Assembly (NCBI RefSeq): GCF_954871325.1
Contig: NC_088779.1
Span: 25,530,869-25,594,868 of the forward strand
DNA: 64,000 bases
Direction of reading: 5' to 3'
DNA from: Gordionus sp. m RMFG-2023
Lineage: Eukaryota > Nematomorpha > Gordioida > Chordodea > Parachordodidae
The translations under genes and the position numbers were made by a program. This document shows positions 40,501-52,247 of this stretch, piece after piece. Under the pieces are notes generated by a model, which did not search any database, had not been told where the DNA came from, and saw only the letters and a program-made list of their open reading frames with translations. The first letter of the stretch is position 1; every line of letters starts with the position of its first letter.

Positions 40501-43500
40501 ACTAAAATCTATAAAAATTAAATTTTAAATATATTTTTCATAAATTAAATTTAAAATTAAGATTTTAATTTTTTTAGAGGCTAAAAATTTATTTTTGTTT
40601 TTGAAAATGAATGAAAGATAAAAATCTAGAGTGGTCGGATGTCAATGTAAGATGGGGCAATATACGACAAAATTTTAATATCCTAGTATACCTCCATTTT
40701 AAAAAATGTTATGGCACATCCTACTGATTAGCCCCGGTCTCCCCTACTATAATATTTTTTTTTGTTAAAATTATACTTTCCAATCATGTGGGTCGAATAA
40801 TTTAATTCCTTTAGCTTCTCTGGCATCATTGTGTAATTCAAACTTACGGCATTGGATTCAAGTGGTCTTAGACCATTTTGCTAAACGATTTTAGATAAAT
40901 AAATAAAAATACGTAATAATACTGATCTAAAAATATTAAGTAAAAAAAAACTACATCATTTTAATGTAAATAATAATTAACATTTCTATATATTGATATA
41001 AATAATTTGATCCTTCCTCATTTGGTTACTATTAAAAGTTAAAACTTTCAACAAATTATAAAATATATAAAATTCCAATATCAAAACTTTAATAAAATGG
41101 ATGCCCACCCCTATTATTAAAGATCTGACAATCATATTCAATTCTATATTTTTATTGGCTGGCTTATCAACCGGATTTTAAATGGTAGTGATTTGATTTG
41201 TGATCAAGAATTTTGTAATAATTTTTTTTTTGAAAATATACTTCATAAATATTTTAAAAAATTTTAATTAAATAAATATTGCTATCATTTTAATCTTAGT
41301 TATAAGATGGGTAATCAGGAAAAATATGAACAATAAAATTAATTTGAATTTGATTTTAAGTTTCAATTGTATTCTAATATGTTAACAAAAATATTATGAT
41401 TTATTCATGGAAACCAAAAACAAAGATTTTATTATATTAATTGAAATATTTAAATAATCTCTATCAATTATAAATTTAATCATTAACAGGTATATTATAT
41501 CTAAATCTATCTTTAATGAAATGTGTGGCATGAGAAAATTGTGAAATTATATTATATAAAAAATTGTTAAACACTTATATTAACCGCAATAATCTCTATT
41601 CTATTAATAATAGGTTAAGGCTGAATATATCGATAATTTTTACCAACTCCAAAAAAATTATCGATCTGCAGGGAATATGGTTGAAGAAATCGGATGTTTT
41701 GATAATTCTCGTTTATATTCCTCATTATTAACTATGAATTTTATGATAAGATTGTGGATAAGAATAACTAATCCTGGTAAGTTCTAAATTTTATGGCCAT
41801 GAAAACCCCATTACTAGGATATTTTTTTCTCTTGAAATAAGGTAAAACTTAATTGAAGGTCTCTTTCTAAAAAGTGTTTATCCATAGCGCGAAATAATAT
41901 GGACCCCTTGCTTCATCTAGGAATAATACATATCGAATGAAATATTTTTCATTTTTTTGCAATATTCCTTGCGATTTGAATAAAATTAAGAGAGCTTAAA
42001 AGGTTTTGCCCAACCTTTTCCGGCTTCGCCCCATTGATTTGATTCACTTAGATATTGCGGAATCACTTATTTTAGGGGAGTTTCGACAATTTTTTCATTG
42101 TGTAGACATTATTACTTTTCCAATAAGTCAATCTTATAGGATTTAAGTTATGTGAGGTCCTTTTTCATTCAGTTTCTTCGCTCGATTATATAATAAGTTA
42201 TAACTGGTTATAATATTTAGGAAAAATCTCCCGCTTGAATTGATTTTCTTAATAGAATAGATAAATTTAACTTAAATCAATTGCATTTGAGTGGGACACC
42301 AAGCTTACTGAGCCATTTTTTTATGGAAATCAATAGTTTCTTCGCCATAGCTGCTCTTTAAGATGGCTGCGAATGTAGTTTTCAAGTTATTTTGTTTTTT
42401 TTTCAATTCGTTTTTAAATATCAATAACTTATGCCTTTGTATAATTTTTAAATTTATATACTTAATGAAAATAAAAAAAAAATTTAAAAATTATGATGTT
42501 AAATTGTATCATTATATCTCAATCATGCTTTCATTTGCCCATTTCACGTTCAATTTCAATATTTAAATTATTAAAATGTTAGCAAATGATAATTTTTATT
42601 GCATGGTATTAATAAAGTAATAATTTATTTATGGTATACATACTAAAAACTTGGTAACTTAATATATCGTTTAAAAATTAGTCAAATACTCATGTAAAAC
42701 TTCAAGCAAATTAATATATAAATATCTTCCCCTTTTTTTCATTTCAGTTCAGAAATCAAATTAATTTGAATTTGATTCTAAATTTAGGCATATTATATAA
42801 ATCCTGATATAGTTTTGATGACCAAATGCATCTATATATAAATAGTATAATCAATACTAGTATTAGAAGATATAAATATATAGACATTAACTTGATCAAT
42901 AATCAATGGGTAAGAAGCCTCCTCCTTAAACTTATACCCTTACATTGAGGGCGGTCAAATAATGTTTGTACCACTAGAAAAAAAATGCTTATTTTTAAAT
43001 ATTTTATTTTTAGCCGTATGAAAAGTCAAAAAACATTTTAAAATTCTATAATCTCTGCCAAATGGAAAAGTAGCCACTATCAAATAACTTCATATAAAAA
43101 ATTTTAAATAAAGATTTCCGAGGGGATAAAAACCATAAATGATTATTTTGGTGATGGCCATATTTATAAGCTTTATTTGTATTTGTAAATATCAGCAAAA
43201 ATATATATTATGATTATGACCCATTATTACTTGTAATCCCAATTTATAAGGAAAGTATCCCGTCATAAACGAAACTCTGGATCTTATAAATATATTAAGT
43301 AAATTTATTTTTATGCATGATATAAAACTAGTGTTGTAAACGTTACTTCAAAAATGAAACGCGTTAGACTAAATCTTAATTCCACTTTTGATATGCCAGT
43401 TCTTTTCCCTCCTCTAACAATGTTCTTATAAACGTTTAAAATGATCAAACTCGTCTTGACATGCCTCATTGCATCTTGGCAAAAAACTGATACTTCTTAT

Positions 43501-45594
43501 ATAATCCCCCATCCCCCTAATAATTTTTTATTAGTGGAGTTTGATTGGCATGAGAAGAATCAAGCGAAACTCCTTTTGTTTTCACAACACGAAAGGGCAA
43601 TGCTATATCAGAATGATGTAGAGATAAAGAAACATTATTGATAAATTTTAAAAAATTCTTTATTATAAGACATAAAGATTAATGTACGGATATATAGAAC
43701 TTCACTTTTGTCATCCTTATGATTCACTTTACATTTAAATTCGCAATAACAAAAAAAATCAATACTAACGGGGTACATGTAGGCTGGACATATGACTGAT
43801 TTAGTATTATACCATTCTCCGCTAACGTGTCTAGATTAGGAGTATGCATATCTGGATTGTTCCATCCTACATCATTCCATCCTATTATTTTTTTTAAAAA
43901 ATCATTTATTTTATTTATTGAAATTGTAATCTTAAAAAAAATTAAATTTAAAAGATATATATAATAATTATTAACAATATTAAATTGTGTTCCTACAAAG
44001 GAAAGGAGCAGGAATTATATATAGAAATCCATTTGAATTTTTTGCCCTCATTTAAAAGTTTAATACTGTGCCCTTAAGGTTCATAAAATGATATGTTATA
44101 ATGGGTCCCAATAAAAATGTTTAAATTTTTGTATTTTTTGATTTGTTAGAGATTTAAATTGATATTAGCGGGGAGTGAAGACAACATGTATAATCTCAGA
44201 TTGAAGATTTTCTAGAATCCTAAGGAGCCCATCGGGCCTTTTATCATTATTTGGAGAAAAATTAAAAGTCTTTAAGTGATTTGGCATGTGAGTTCTCTGT
44301 TTAAGCTTTTTTGATAAAACGATTTAGAGAGGATTTTGCGTCTTCCAAAATTAAGACCACATATGCCAGATCACGTATGCCAGACCACGTATGCCAGACC
44401 ACGTATGCCAGACCACGTATGCCCTTAAAATTAATTTGTAGATTTCTTTGACGCAGACATGAGGTTGAATAATGTCTCGCATCAAAGCCGCAGGCCTATG
44501 TTTGCATTCCGTTGTTTATTTTATCATAAAGAGGGTATCAAGACTATGACTCGGGTTTATGACAATTAAATATTTAGCTTATTAAAACCATATTTATCGA
44601 CATATATAATTAAATTATGTAACAAAAACAAGTTTTCCTCTAGAATTTCTAAGATTGAAAAATATTTAAATGATTTTGAAAACAGTTTAAAACTTATTCT
44701 GTAAAATGTACATTTAAATTGACACATGAAAAGCAGGGATCCCACTTGAACCGAACCGTTATACAGGAATGAGCCTTTATAATTTTCTGAATAACCGAAC
44801 CTCAACTTTTATATGAAATCACTAAAAAGGAGCAAATCAAATCTATATTATTTTTATGACCGGTTTAAACCCGTTTATTTTTTGGTCTAATATCTGGCAT
44901 ATTTATTTTTATTTATAACCTTCGATAAGTTAGATTTTTTTTATAAAAATATTTGAAAATATTTTTGTTGTTTGATTATATTTTAAATTTAGATAATTTT
45001 TAAAAGTAAAACTTTCACGATGTATAATAATATTTGTTTAATATATAATTTAATGTTTTATTTAAAATATACATTGGTTGTTGACTAAAATATATATATA
45101 CATTCCTTTACAAAATATAAAATTTCACGTAATTAATTTTATGTGAAGGATTAAAATTATCTTTATTGATAATATAGTTATAAATTATTGCAAATATTTC
45201 TGGGTCCGAGTTTGGAGTTTAATTTAACAATAAAATGGTAGATTCCCTAATTGATTCTAATTATTTGGTTAAAATAACTTCTAAAGATACTTCCTTAATG
45301 GTTTTACTGAGAGTAGAAAAATGTTTATTTCGGCTAAATTCAACGATGCTAGAAGTCCACTCAACCAAACCTTCAGTTGAAAAGGCGCTCTCAGTGAATA
45401 TCCCAAAAATTTTAATCATAAATCCAAATTTAATTTTAAATTGTAAAATTGAATAGAATATTATATATCATACCTAAATCATCTGCGACTATAAAGAGTA
45501 TATTTTTCCTTTTTTCAGTTTGAGAATCAGTGGATATACTTGAACGTGAAAAGATTGATAGGTATATAATATTAAATGTTAATAGCCAGTGCAT
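28567..45594 (-). CDS. Arylsulfatase B-like enzyme (ARSB/ARSI/ARSJ group), complete, 14 exons
   Basis: A sulfatase predicted to hydrolyse sulfate esters on glycosaminoglycan-like substrates in lysosomes or outside the cell. Exons, minus strand: 45474-45594, 43770-43881, 43231-43282, 40777-40880, 38175-38281, 36999-37090, 36801-36902, 33541-33607, 32792-32889, 31042-31181, 30587-30796, 30439-30542, 30285-30401, 28567-28745. They sum to 1605 nt, 534 residues plus stop, about human ARSB length. Every intron is GT-AG and every phase agrees. Residues 1-20 look like a signal peptide. Metal-binding Asp pair at 38-39 ([11 protein letters not shown]). The formylglycine motif CTPSR is at 76-80 and is split by intron 2. 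GKWHLG supplies Lys130 and His132; His226 is in PHSPP; TSDNGGQ gives Asp285 and Asn286; Lys303 is in RGNKG. So all catalytic positions expected for the family are present. The C terminus has DPYEKN and ends near GWCDSY. Which of ARSB, ARSI or ARSJ is closest, and the true substrate, cannot be told here. Confidence -1.
31367..31605. mobile_element. MITE family A copy in arylsulfatase intron 9
   Basis: Has TTTTTAAAAACGGCTAACTC and AATATTTTGGCAAGAAAAAT on the left and TAAAAAGCCGATCAAAAAC on the right. The right arm is more eroded than in the complete copy. Confidence -1.
32675..32806. repeat. 66 bp tandem duplication over the splice donor of arylsulfatase exon 9
   Basis: Units 32675-32740 and 32741-32806 both start GAGGTGAGGTGATATATTTT and share ACGAAGT and CATCAGATGTGAAAA. 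The right unit includes the last 15 bases of exon 9 and its donor GTAACA. The left unit repeats the same exon end with a donor-like GTAATA. The intron between has an in-frame stop, so only the first donor gives a working protein. Confidence -1.
33985..34742. repeat. Foldback array of GCGAAT / ATTCGC words in arylsulfatase intron 7
   Basis: Left arm 33985-34260 repeats TTATCGCGAAT and TTTATAGCGA; right arm 34442-34742 repeats the complements TTCGCTATAA and ATTCGCGATAA. The outer ends pair as well: CAGCAAATTTTATCG on the left against CGATAATTTCGCTG on the right. The roughly 180 bp between the arms is plain A+T-rich sequence. The arms are degenerate, with units of about 20-25 bp. Confidence -1.
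34743..36800. other. Arylsulfatase intron 7 remainder, nothing recognised
   Basis: Intron sequence between exon 7 (36801-36902) and the foldback array. A+T-rich, no exon or element supported. Confidence -1.
38467..38661. mobile_element. Palindromic MITE, family B, two adjacent copies
   Basis: Copy at 38467-38570 starts ACCCTGAATTCACAGTTAG, and an eroded copy follows directly at 38571-38661 (ATTCACAGTTGGCATGAATT to TTCACGCTAATTATGAGTG). Both lie in arylsulfatase intron 4, about 190 bp upstream of exon 5. Confidence -1.
39030..39233. mobile_element. Palindromic MITE, family B, two adjacent copies
   Basis: Copies at 39030-39126 and 39130-39233. The second starts CCTGCATTCATAGCACGAAT and ends TTTGCGCTAACTATGAATGC plus AGGG. 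Same family as 1379-1480 and 38467-38661; five copies in the window. Confidence -1.
40640..40742. mobile_element. Fragment of the GGGGAGACC element family
   Basis: Ends with CCCCGGTCTCCCCTA like the element at 27437-28253. It lies in arylsulfatase intron 4, about 35 bp past the donor of exon 4. Confidence -1.
40881..43230. other. Arylsulfatase intron 3, nothing recognised
   Basis: Spacer between exons 3 and 4. No element with ends could be supported. Confidence -1.
44355..44424. repeat. 14 bp minisatellite, five units
   Basis: Unit ATGCCAGACCACGT repeated from 44355, first units with one change each (CACAT, GATCAC), last three identical. In arylsulfatase intron 1. Confidence -1.
44725..45450 (-). 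mobile_element. Possible hAT fragment in arylsulfatase intron 1
   Basis: The left end reads CAGGGATCCCACTTGAACCG, the style of a hAT terminus. At 45400-45240 the minus strand has an open stretch, [14 protein letters not shown], whose start resembles the hAT C-terminal block, though the following residues ([17 protein letters not shown]) do not fit it well. I am not sure these two parts belong together. Confidence -1.
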
Positions 45595-47356
45595 TTTTCT
45601 TTATAAAAGTTGTACAATTTATATATGGCTAATCTTTTAGTAAGGATTGGTTAATATTTATTAAAATAAATTAAAAAAAATTTTAATATAACTATTATAT
45701 AAGTAGAATAAAAAAAATTTAATAAAATTATTAGAATTACCTATAAAAATATTAAGATAATTATTTTTAAAAAAAAAATAATTCTGGGAAATAAATTTAT
45801 AAATATAATTGTTATAGTAAATATGTTGGCATAAGCATTTTTTAAGGAGATTAAAAGAAGGCATTTTCCCCTCCACCATCGCCAGGAAGATATTTTTAAT
45901 TTTTTGTAAGCAAAAATATTGTGGTAGAGGGTGGGCTGATTTTTATGTTAAAGAATCTTTAAGACTAGTTATTCTTCCTATATTATAAAATTTCCCCAAT
46001 GTCAAACTTGGTCCGCGGTAAAAAAAAATTATTATAAATTATTTTTAATTTAGCCAAGTTTTTTACTTAAATTAGTCCCGATTTTTAAATAGGAATTTCT
46101 GTCAATATTTTTCTTAATTAGCAATAATTTTTTTCACCTTTAAACCATCCATCAAACAGAATAAATCAGTAAAATTAACACTAATACCACACTTTATGGT
46201 TTGATATAGGTTTCAGAATTAAGATTTCTAGAAAATTGGCTCACTTCACTCTTGAAACTTAACGTCATTATTTTATTTATAATTCGGTTCATATATTTAG
46301 GAATTAATAAATATCTACTATTCATAAAATATTAGCGCAAAAAAACTAGATATTTAGCTCTTTTTTATTTCCCATTTTAGTATAATACCAATTGCAATTG
46401 TTTCTTATCTTGCTTTATAACGTTTTTATGCACTCTACCCAAACGAATTAAAATAATTTACAATTAATTACTAAAAATTGATAAAATTTTCAGGAAAAAG
46501 CTTTTAGTCACTTTTTAAAAGTAGGGTTAACCAGAACTTTGATAACGATCAATTCCTAGAAAATATACTTAATAACGAACCAAATTTTTTTCTTAATAAC
46601 AACCAAATGAAAATGCAATAAGACACATTTTTTTTTAATATTAAAAGGCAGAATCACGTGATCGCTTCCGATATTCTACACAACATACCCCTTAGCACAG
46701 AACTACTTAGGTGGCTTTAGGAAAAAAATTTGTCCTTGCTGAATTCTAACCCAGATATATACGATTGGTGATAACATCCTTACTTGCCCACAAAGGCTAT
46801 TCAAAAATATCAATTTTCGTATAGGAACAAACTACTGGACAAAAGTTATATAAAAAAATGCGGGAGTTATCATTATTCAAAAATTTTGTTCATTATTTAT
46901 TTTTTTACTTTTATATTGTGGATTAAAGCACTCATAAGAAATAATCGAACACAAAACTTTTTCATAAAATTTAGAATTAGTGCATCCAATTGTTCAGTCA
47001 GTCTTAACGGATGTGATATATAGGTAATACACCTTATTCAAAATAATACTTTTTTATAGGAAGTGTCAGACCAAAGGCTGGGCAGAGCAAAACCCTTGTA
47101 ACCCCCCCCCCCTTCTGGAAAATCCTGGTTAAGCTAAACCATCAACTTACTAAATTATTTTAAAAAAATAATGAAATATAAAATATCTTTATGTATTTAT
47201 TAATTCTACCATTGTTTTAAAAAAAATTACAAAATGTATAAATTTATAAATTCAAAATTTACATTTTAAATTGTAAAATAAAATATATTATTTGAATCTT
47301 AACTAATTTATATACGACTATAAGGAGAATATTTTTCCTCTTTTTTTAGCATTTGG

Positions 47357-47373
47357 AGAAGCAACTATGATAT
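47357..47373. repeat. Target-site duplication of the LINE, left copy
   Basis: AGAAGCAACTATGATAT, identical to 50566-50582. It lies inside a broken second copy of the arylsulfatase first exon, so the LINE landed after that exon was duplicated. Confidence -1.
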
Positions 47374-50300
47374 TTTTTTTTTTTCTCTTTAGCTTTCACC
47401 TTTTCTGGTGGTAAGCTCCTTCAACATCTCTCTCCACTTTATGTTATTCGTACAATCTCTTTTATCTATTTTATACTTCTTTATATTGGCTCTAACTTTA
47501 TGGCCCCATTGAAGTTTTGGCCTTCCTCTTTTACGTTTGCCCATCACTTCCAATCTTTCAACTTTATTTCCTATGTAGTTCATTAGGCCTTCTCATTGTG
47601 TGCCCATACCACCTAAGTCTGTTTACCATTAACTTAGTCTTAATGGGCACTACCTTTAAACTATTTAGTATTCTTGTACTGCGCACCTTATCCTTTCTTG
47701 TTACCCCAGCAATCATCCTCCAGCATTCTCATCTCCATAGTTTGTAGACTTCTCTCGTCTGATTCTTTGGTTGGCCATGTTTCCGAACTATATAGAATTA
47801 GTTGGTTGTACTATGGAACTGTAAATTTTTCCCTTTAATTTGTGTGGGATTCTTTTGTCAAATAGCACTCCAGATAAAGATCTCCACTTTAACCACCTTT
47901 GATTAATCTTATTCTTTATCTCTTTTTCTATTGTGCCGTTTGTTTGTATAGTGGAGCCCAAATATTTGCAGCTTTCAATTGCGGATATCTGCCAATCATT
48001 TACATCAATACTCTCCGTTTCATCTCCTCCTATCACCATATACTCCGTCTTTTCTCTATTTACTTTTAATCCGTGCGTTTCTAGGATATTTATCCAATTC
48101 ACTAACCTTTCTTTCATTTCATCCTTGGATTCGGCAAGTATCACAATATCATCTGCAAATATCATATTCCACGGGACTGTTTGAGGTATAGACTGTGCTA
48201 ATACATCTATTACTGTAATGAAGAGAAGTGGGCTGAGAGCCGACCCCTTGATGAACTCCTTCGGCTATTGTGAAGCCTGCTGAAGTACCTGTTGTGCTAC
48301 GGACCATTGTTGTATGTCCCATATACATATCCTCTATTATTCTTATATATTTTTCGGGAACTTTTTTGTGGCGTAGCGCCCACCAGTTTTCTTGGGATTC
48401 TATCGAAGGCCTTTTCTAGATCGAGAAAGACCATGTGTAGCTTTTTGTTCTTTTCCCTGTATTTTTCACTCATATGCCTAATTGTGGATAGCATCGGTTG
48501 TTGATCTTCCAGGCATAAAGCCAAACTGTGTCTCTCCTATTTCGATTATATCTCTTAATCTTTTTTCTATTATTTTTTCGTATACTTTTAGACAGTGTGA
48601 CATTAGTTTTATGCCCCTGTAATTTTTTGTGTGGATCCCCTTTATTTTTGAAGATAGGAACTAGATAGCTCTGCCTCCATTTTTGGGGGACCTCTTCATT
48701 TCCAAGTATTTTATTGAACAGATTTGTGAGGAGATGTATTCCATCATCTCCTAGTGCTTTAAGGCTTTCATTGGGGCTCTATTGGAATATCGTCTGGACC
48801 CCTAGCTTTGTTGTTTTTCATATGCTTGAGGCATGTGATTATTTCTTGTTCTATAGGTTGTACAAGGTTTTGACAAGGGGAGTGTTCGTTGAGATGCAAT
48901 ATGTGGGAATTAAAGTTGAGAAGCTCCAAATATTCTTTCCATCTATTCATTATTTCTTTTTCCTTTATTATCAATTTCCCATCTTTATTTTTGATTACTT
49001 TCGGAGCTCCGTTTATATCCCTAGAGTTCTTTTCTCGCTGTTTGGCTAATCGTATATTTTATTTTGCCCTTCTTCGTACATGTCATCGTATGGCCCTAGC
49101 CACCGCCTTTGTAGCTAATCTCTTGGATTTTTTGTATCTTGACTTGTCATCTGCATTTTTGGATTTGTACCATATAAAGGGCTTTTTTCTCCTGTATAGT
49201 GGTTTGTACCTCTTGATTCCACCACCATAGTTCTTTGTGTGATTTGTTGCCTCCTCTTGTCAAGCCTAACGTCGATTTTGCAGTGTCTATTAATCTGGAA
49301 GTGTCTATTAATCTGGATGAAAGGTCTGTCCATATTTTTTCACTGACTTGTGAGCAATTTATTGTTTCAATGTTTGCATTGATTGCAAAGGCATCTGTCA
49401 TTGTTTTTAATTTGCCCCATTTGATGCATGGTTCCAGTTTTATCTTATTTTGAGTTGTAAATCCATGATTAGTAGCTTGTGTTGCGCGGCGATATCTTCT
49501 CCTGGGATGACTTTGCAGTCTATTACATCTTTTAATCTTCTGCGAGAGATTAGTATGTAATCTATCTGTGTTTTCCTAGTACCACTTTCATATGTTATTA
49601 AATGACTGTCTTTTTTCCTATAGTAGGTGTTGGTTAAGGCAAGGTCGAAGGCTTGCGCAAATTTCAGTAGGTGTTGGTTAAGGCAAGGTCGAAGGCTTGC
49701 GCAAATTTCAGTACGTGCTCTCCTTCATCATTTCTTTCTCCGTATCCAAAACCACCATGATGCCTTTTGTAGCTATCTCTTGCTTTTCCCACATGCGCAT
49801 TTAAGTCACCACCAATTATGAATGACTAGGTCATCCTTAGGGATTTCCATTACAGCTTCATCAAGGATAGCTCTAAAGTCATCTTTCTCTTCTTCCTTGC
49901 AACCCGTTTGAGGAGCATATACTGATAGGATGTGTAGTATTGATTGACCAATGCAGAGTTTTATCTTCATTAGTCTATCAGAGATCCTGTTGACTTCTAC
50001 TACTGAAGAGGTTAGGTCTTGGCTGAGGATGATGCCGACACCGTTCCTATTGCTAACAAGTCCATTATAGTACAATTTATACCCATCTCCAATCATCAAA
50101 GTTTTCTGTCCTTTCCATTTCGTCTCTTGTATACACGCTATATCAACTTTTCTCCTGTTCAACATTGATGCCAATTCTCTCGTCTTACCTTTAAGCGTCC
50201 CAATATTCAAACTTGCCAGTCTTGTCTTCTTTGCTTTGACCTTTACTTTATTTTTCACAGGATGGAGGTCTACACCCTGCGCGTCGCATGGAGGGAACGC

Positions 50301-50565
50301 CCTAGCTTTCATATTCATATTTTCATTTGTGTCCTTCATTTTGTTGTTTATTGGACAGGTATCCTTAGCACCCGGCTGTCCAGGCCTGTCGGTGACCGCG
50401 GTGTCATCTCTAAGCTCCGAAATTCATCATACCATATGTCTTTACACATCAGTCATCGAAGAAAAACTTGAAAGTTTTTATGGTTCTTACCAGGATTGAA
50501 CCCGCGTCCTTGTTCATGCTCGTGTTTCCAAGCCTACATCTTACCCATTAGGCCACCCCGGCGAT
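47374..50565 (-). mobile_element. RTE-type LINE retrotransposon, near full length, decayed
   Basis: A non-LTR retrotransposon lying on the minus strand. Its 5' end is near 50565 and its A tail is the T run at 47374-47384. An exact 17 bp target duplication, AGAAGCAACTATGATAT, flanks it at 47357-47373 and 50566-50582. The endonuclease is read from about 50339 to 49806 and beyond (SLNIGTLKGK, IACIQETKWKG, NGVGIILS, LSVYAPQTG), followed by QIDYIL near 49560. Reverse transcriptase pieces include KNNKARGPDDIPIE, VHQGSALSPLLF and the catalytic FADD near 48155, then VNREKTEYM and YLGS. The C-terminal part has GKRKRGRPKLQW. The frame is broken several times by stops and shifts, so this copy cannot be active. 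It has local tandem duplications: a 44 bp unit at 49623-49666 and 49667-49710, and an 18 bp unit at 49283-49318. The head is tRNA-like (separate entry). Clade assignment to RTE is from recall of similar proteins. Confidence -1.
50481..50565 (-). promoter_or_regulatory. tRNA-like head of the LINE with RNA polymerase III A-box and B-box matches
   Basis: The first roughly 80 bases of the LINE on the minus strand resemble a tRNA. An A-box-like TGGCCTAATGG lies at 50545-50555 and a B-box-like GGTTCAATCC at 50493-50502, with 42 bases between them, within the usual range. The stretch starts GCCGGGGTGGCC, much like a tRNA acceptor and D arm. This could be an internal polymerase III promoter or a SINE head captured by the LINE. 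It is not called as a tRNA gene because it sits exactly at the LINE 5' end inside the target duplication and I could not fold a clean cloverleaf. Confidence -1.
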
Positions 50566-50582
50566 AGAAGCAACTATGATAT
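50566..50582. repeat. Target-site duplication of the LINE, right copy
   Basis: Exact 17 bp match to 47357-47373, next to the 5' end of the LINE. The perfect match suggests the insertion is not very old, even though the LINE itself has several breaks. Confidence -1.
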
Positions 50583-51655
50583 ACTTGAGCTTAAATCGAT
50601 AGGAATATATATAAACAAATAATTTTGATGACAACTGCATTTTTTTTACATAAAATAAAAAAACAGAATAATTGACCCCCTTTAGTAACGATTTGCTCAT
50701 CTTTTATATAATTTTTTATAAAATAATTTTTGATAAAATTATTTTTTGAATTATTTTTAGATCGAATTATTCAAAAAACAACATCTTATCTATTAAATAA
50801 ATTTATATATATAAAAAAAAAAAATTTTTCGTGTAAATATTGTTAACTATGCATTTTTAAGGGGAAATGTAGAAAGCATTGACTCCTCCACCTAATCTCC
50901 AGATAAATGCTTTTTCTTTTAGAAAAAAATAAACATATATAAGGCCTACTGTGTTCATATTATTCATTGAAGAATGATTACTTTAAATTATGGATGTATT
51001 TTGACTTTTTGCCAGAAAATAATTAAAAGATTTCGTAGGTTTAAAACTGCTTGTTAATTCTACATTCAATTTCTGGAGTCCCCCATAAAATAAAAAAACT
51101 ATGAACTACCTTAAGAATGAAGTCAGCTAAAATTTTTGTAGTACTAACTTTGAAATTTATATAAATAATCATTCCGTATTTATTACACTTTTAGTGCTTC
51201 GAACCGTTTGGTAGATAACTTAAAGAAAAACTCATAATTGTCAAAAATAAATTAAGGATTGATATCATGTTGAAAGGAAAATCATAGAAATATACTGAAT
51301 ATCTTGGGTGAGTCAAAATGCAATGCATACTAATTCCAAAATCAGTTTTTCCTGTCAATAAAAAACCAGTTATAAATGAAATAGAGTCTCAAATAATGGA
51401 TTTACATCTTAAAAAATAAATAAGATTTTTATAATATTTTTAAATCTTATGATTTTATTTCAAATTTATTATTTATTCTTTACAGTTTATTTGATTTATA
51501 TGAAAATAAAATAATTTAAATCTCATTGTATTTTGGAACCATTATAACTTCAAAATTTGGTATGAATCTTAACTCATATTAAGACGCACTAGGCATGAAG
51601 TATGCCAAACTACTTTATTTCACAGCCTTAAGGACGATATTAAATGATTAAATGG

Positions 51656-52247
51656 TATATGGTGAATTCCATATCAAATCAACCAAGGTTTCAACCCGAC
51701 CCCTTTCAATTTTTTTTAAATTTTGCATACTGATGGTATATACTATAACTAAGAAAAAAATGAAATTTCTCCCAAAAAGGCTTACCCGCTAAGATATGGG
51801 CGTTTAAAGCGCGGAAAAATGGTAGATTTTTGACAAAAAGTGCCTAATTTATTTTCAAATATCTCGAGAAATAATTAAGTTAGAAAAATAATTTAAATTT
51901 TATTATGTAGCTTAATAATAGTTCTTTAATATGACATAAAAATAAATATGATATAAATTTGATTGATGAATGTTCAAAACCGGATGTATAAAACCGGAAA
52001 TGGCCATAGAAAAAAAAAGGTATTTTTTTTTTTCGAAATTTTTTTTCTATAGATAGATATAACACTGCTTTATATTTGTGCCAAATCCTAGCCTGGGATA
52101 AAAAAGGGTCTAGGAGTTATGACTCTTTATATGGCTTAAATTGATCAAAAATATCTTCATTTAATGAATACTTATGAAATAATGTTTTTTTAAAAATTAT
52201 TAATTAGGCCCTAACTTTTTTTTATTTTTAATTGTTAACATATTGTG
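51656..52247 (+). repeat. Left terminal inverted repeat of the 2.5 kb transposon
   Basis: About 592 bp. Its reverse complement is at 53530-54133. Landmarks shared by both arms are CGCGGAAAAAT, CTCGAGA, CCGGAAATGGCCATAGAAAA, CCTAGCCTGGGATAAAAAAG and TTAGGCCCTAAC. The arms differ by small gaps, which fits a moderate age. Confidence -1.

Larger units (their letters stand above)
47285..50650 (-). pseudogene. Broken second copy of the arylsulfatase first exon, split by the LINE
   Basis: Reading the minus strand across the LINE, 50641-50583 then 47356-47290, gives a sequence parallel to exon 1 of the arylsulfatase at 45474-45594. Shared parts are an ATG followed by a hydrophobic leader, TCAAGTATATC, and AGGAAAAATAT before TTATAGTCG. 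In the frame matching [11 protein letters not shown] the copy reads NILLIVVYKLG, so the metal-binding Asp pair is lost. A one-base shift separates leader and core. I found no matching later exons beside it. It is best read as a partial tandem duplicate that never worked or decayed. Confidence -1.

Noticed and set aside
42363-42566. Plus-strand 67-codon frame in arylsulfatase intron 3
   Set aside because: Phe/Ile/Lys-rich, no motif, expected from A+T-rich sequence.
45235-45456. Arylsulfatase exon 2 candidate
   Set aside because: The real exon 2 is at 43770-43881 with correct phase and the CTP motif; this stretch looks more like a transposon remnant.
50481-50565. Stand-alone tRNA gene
   Set aside because: It coincides exactly with the LINE 5' end inside the target duplication, and I could not pair a proper cloverleaf.
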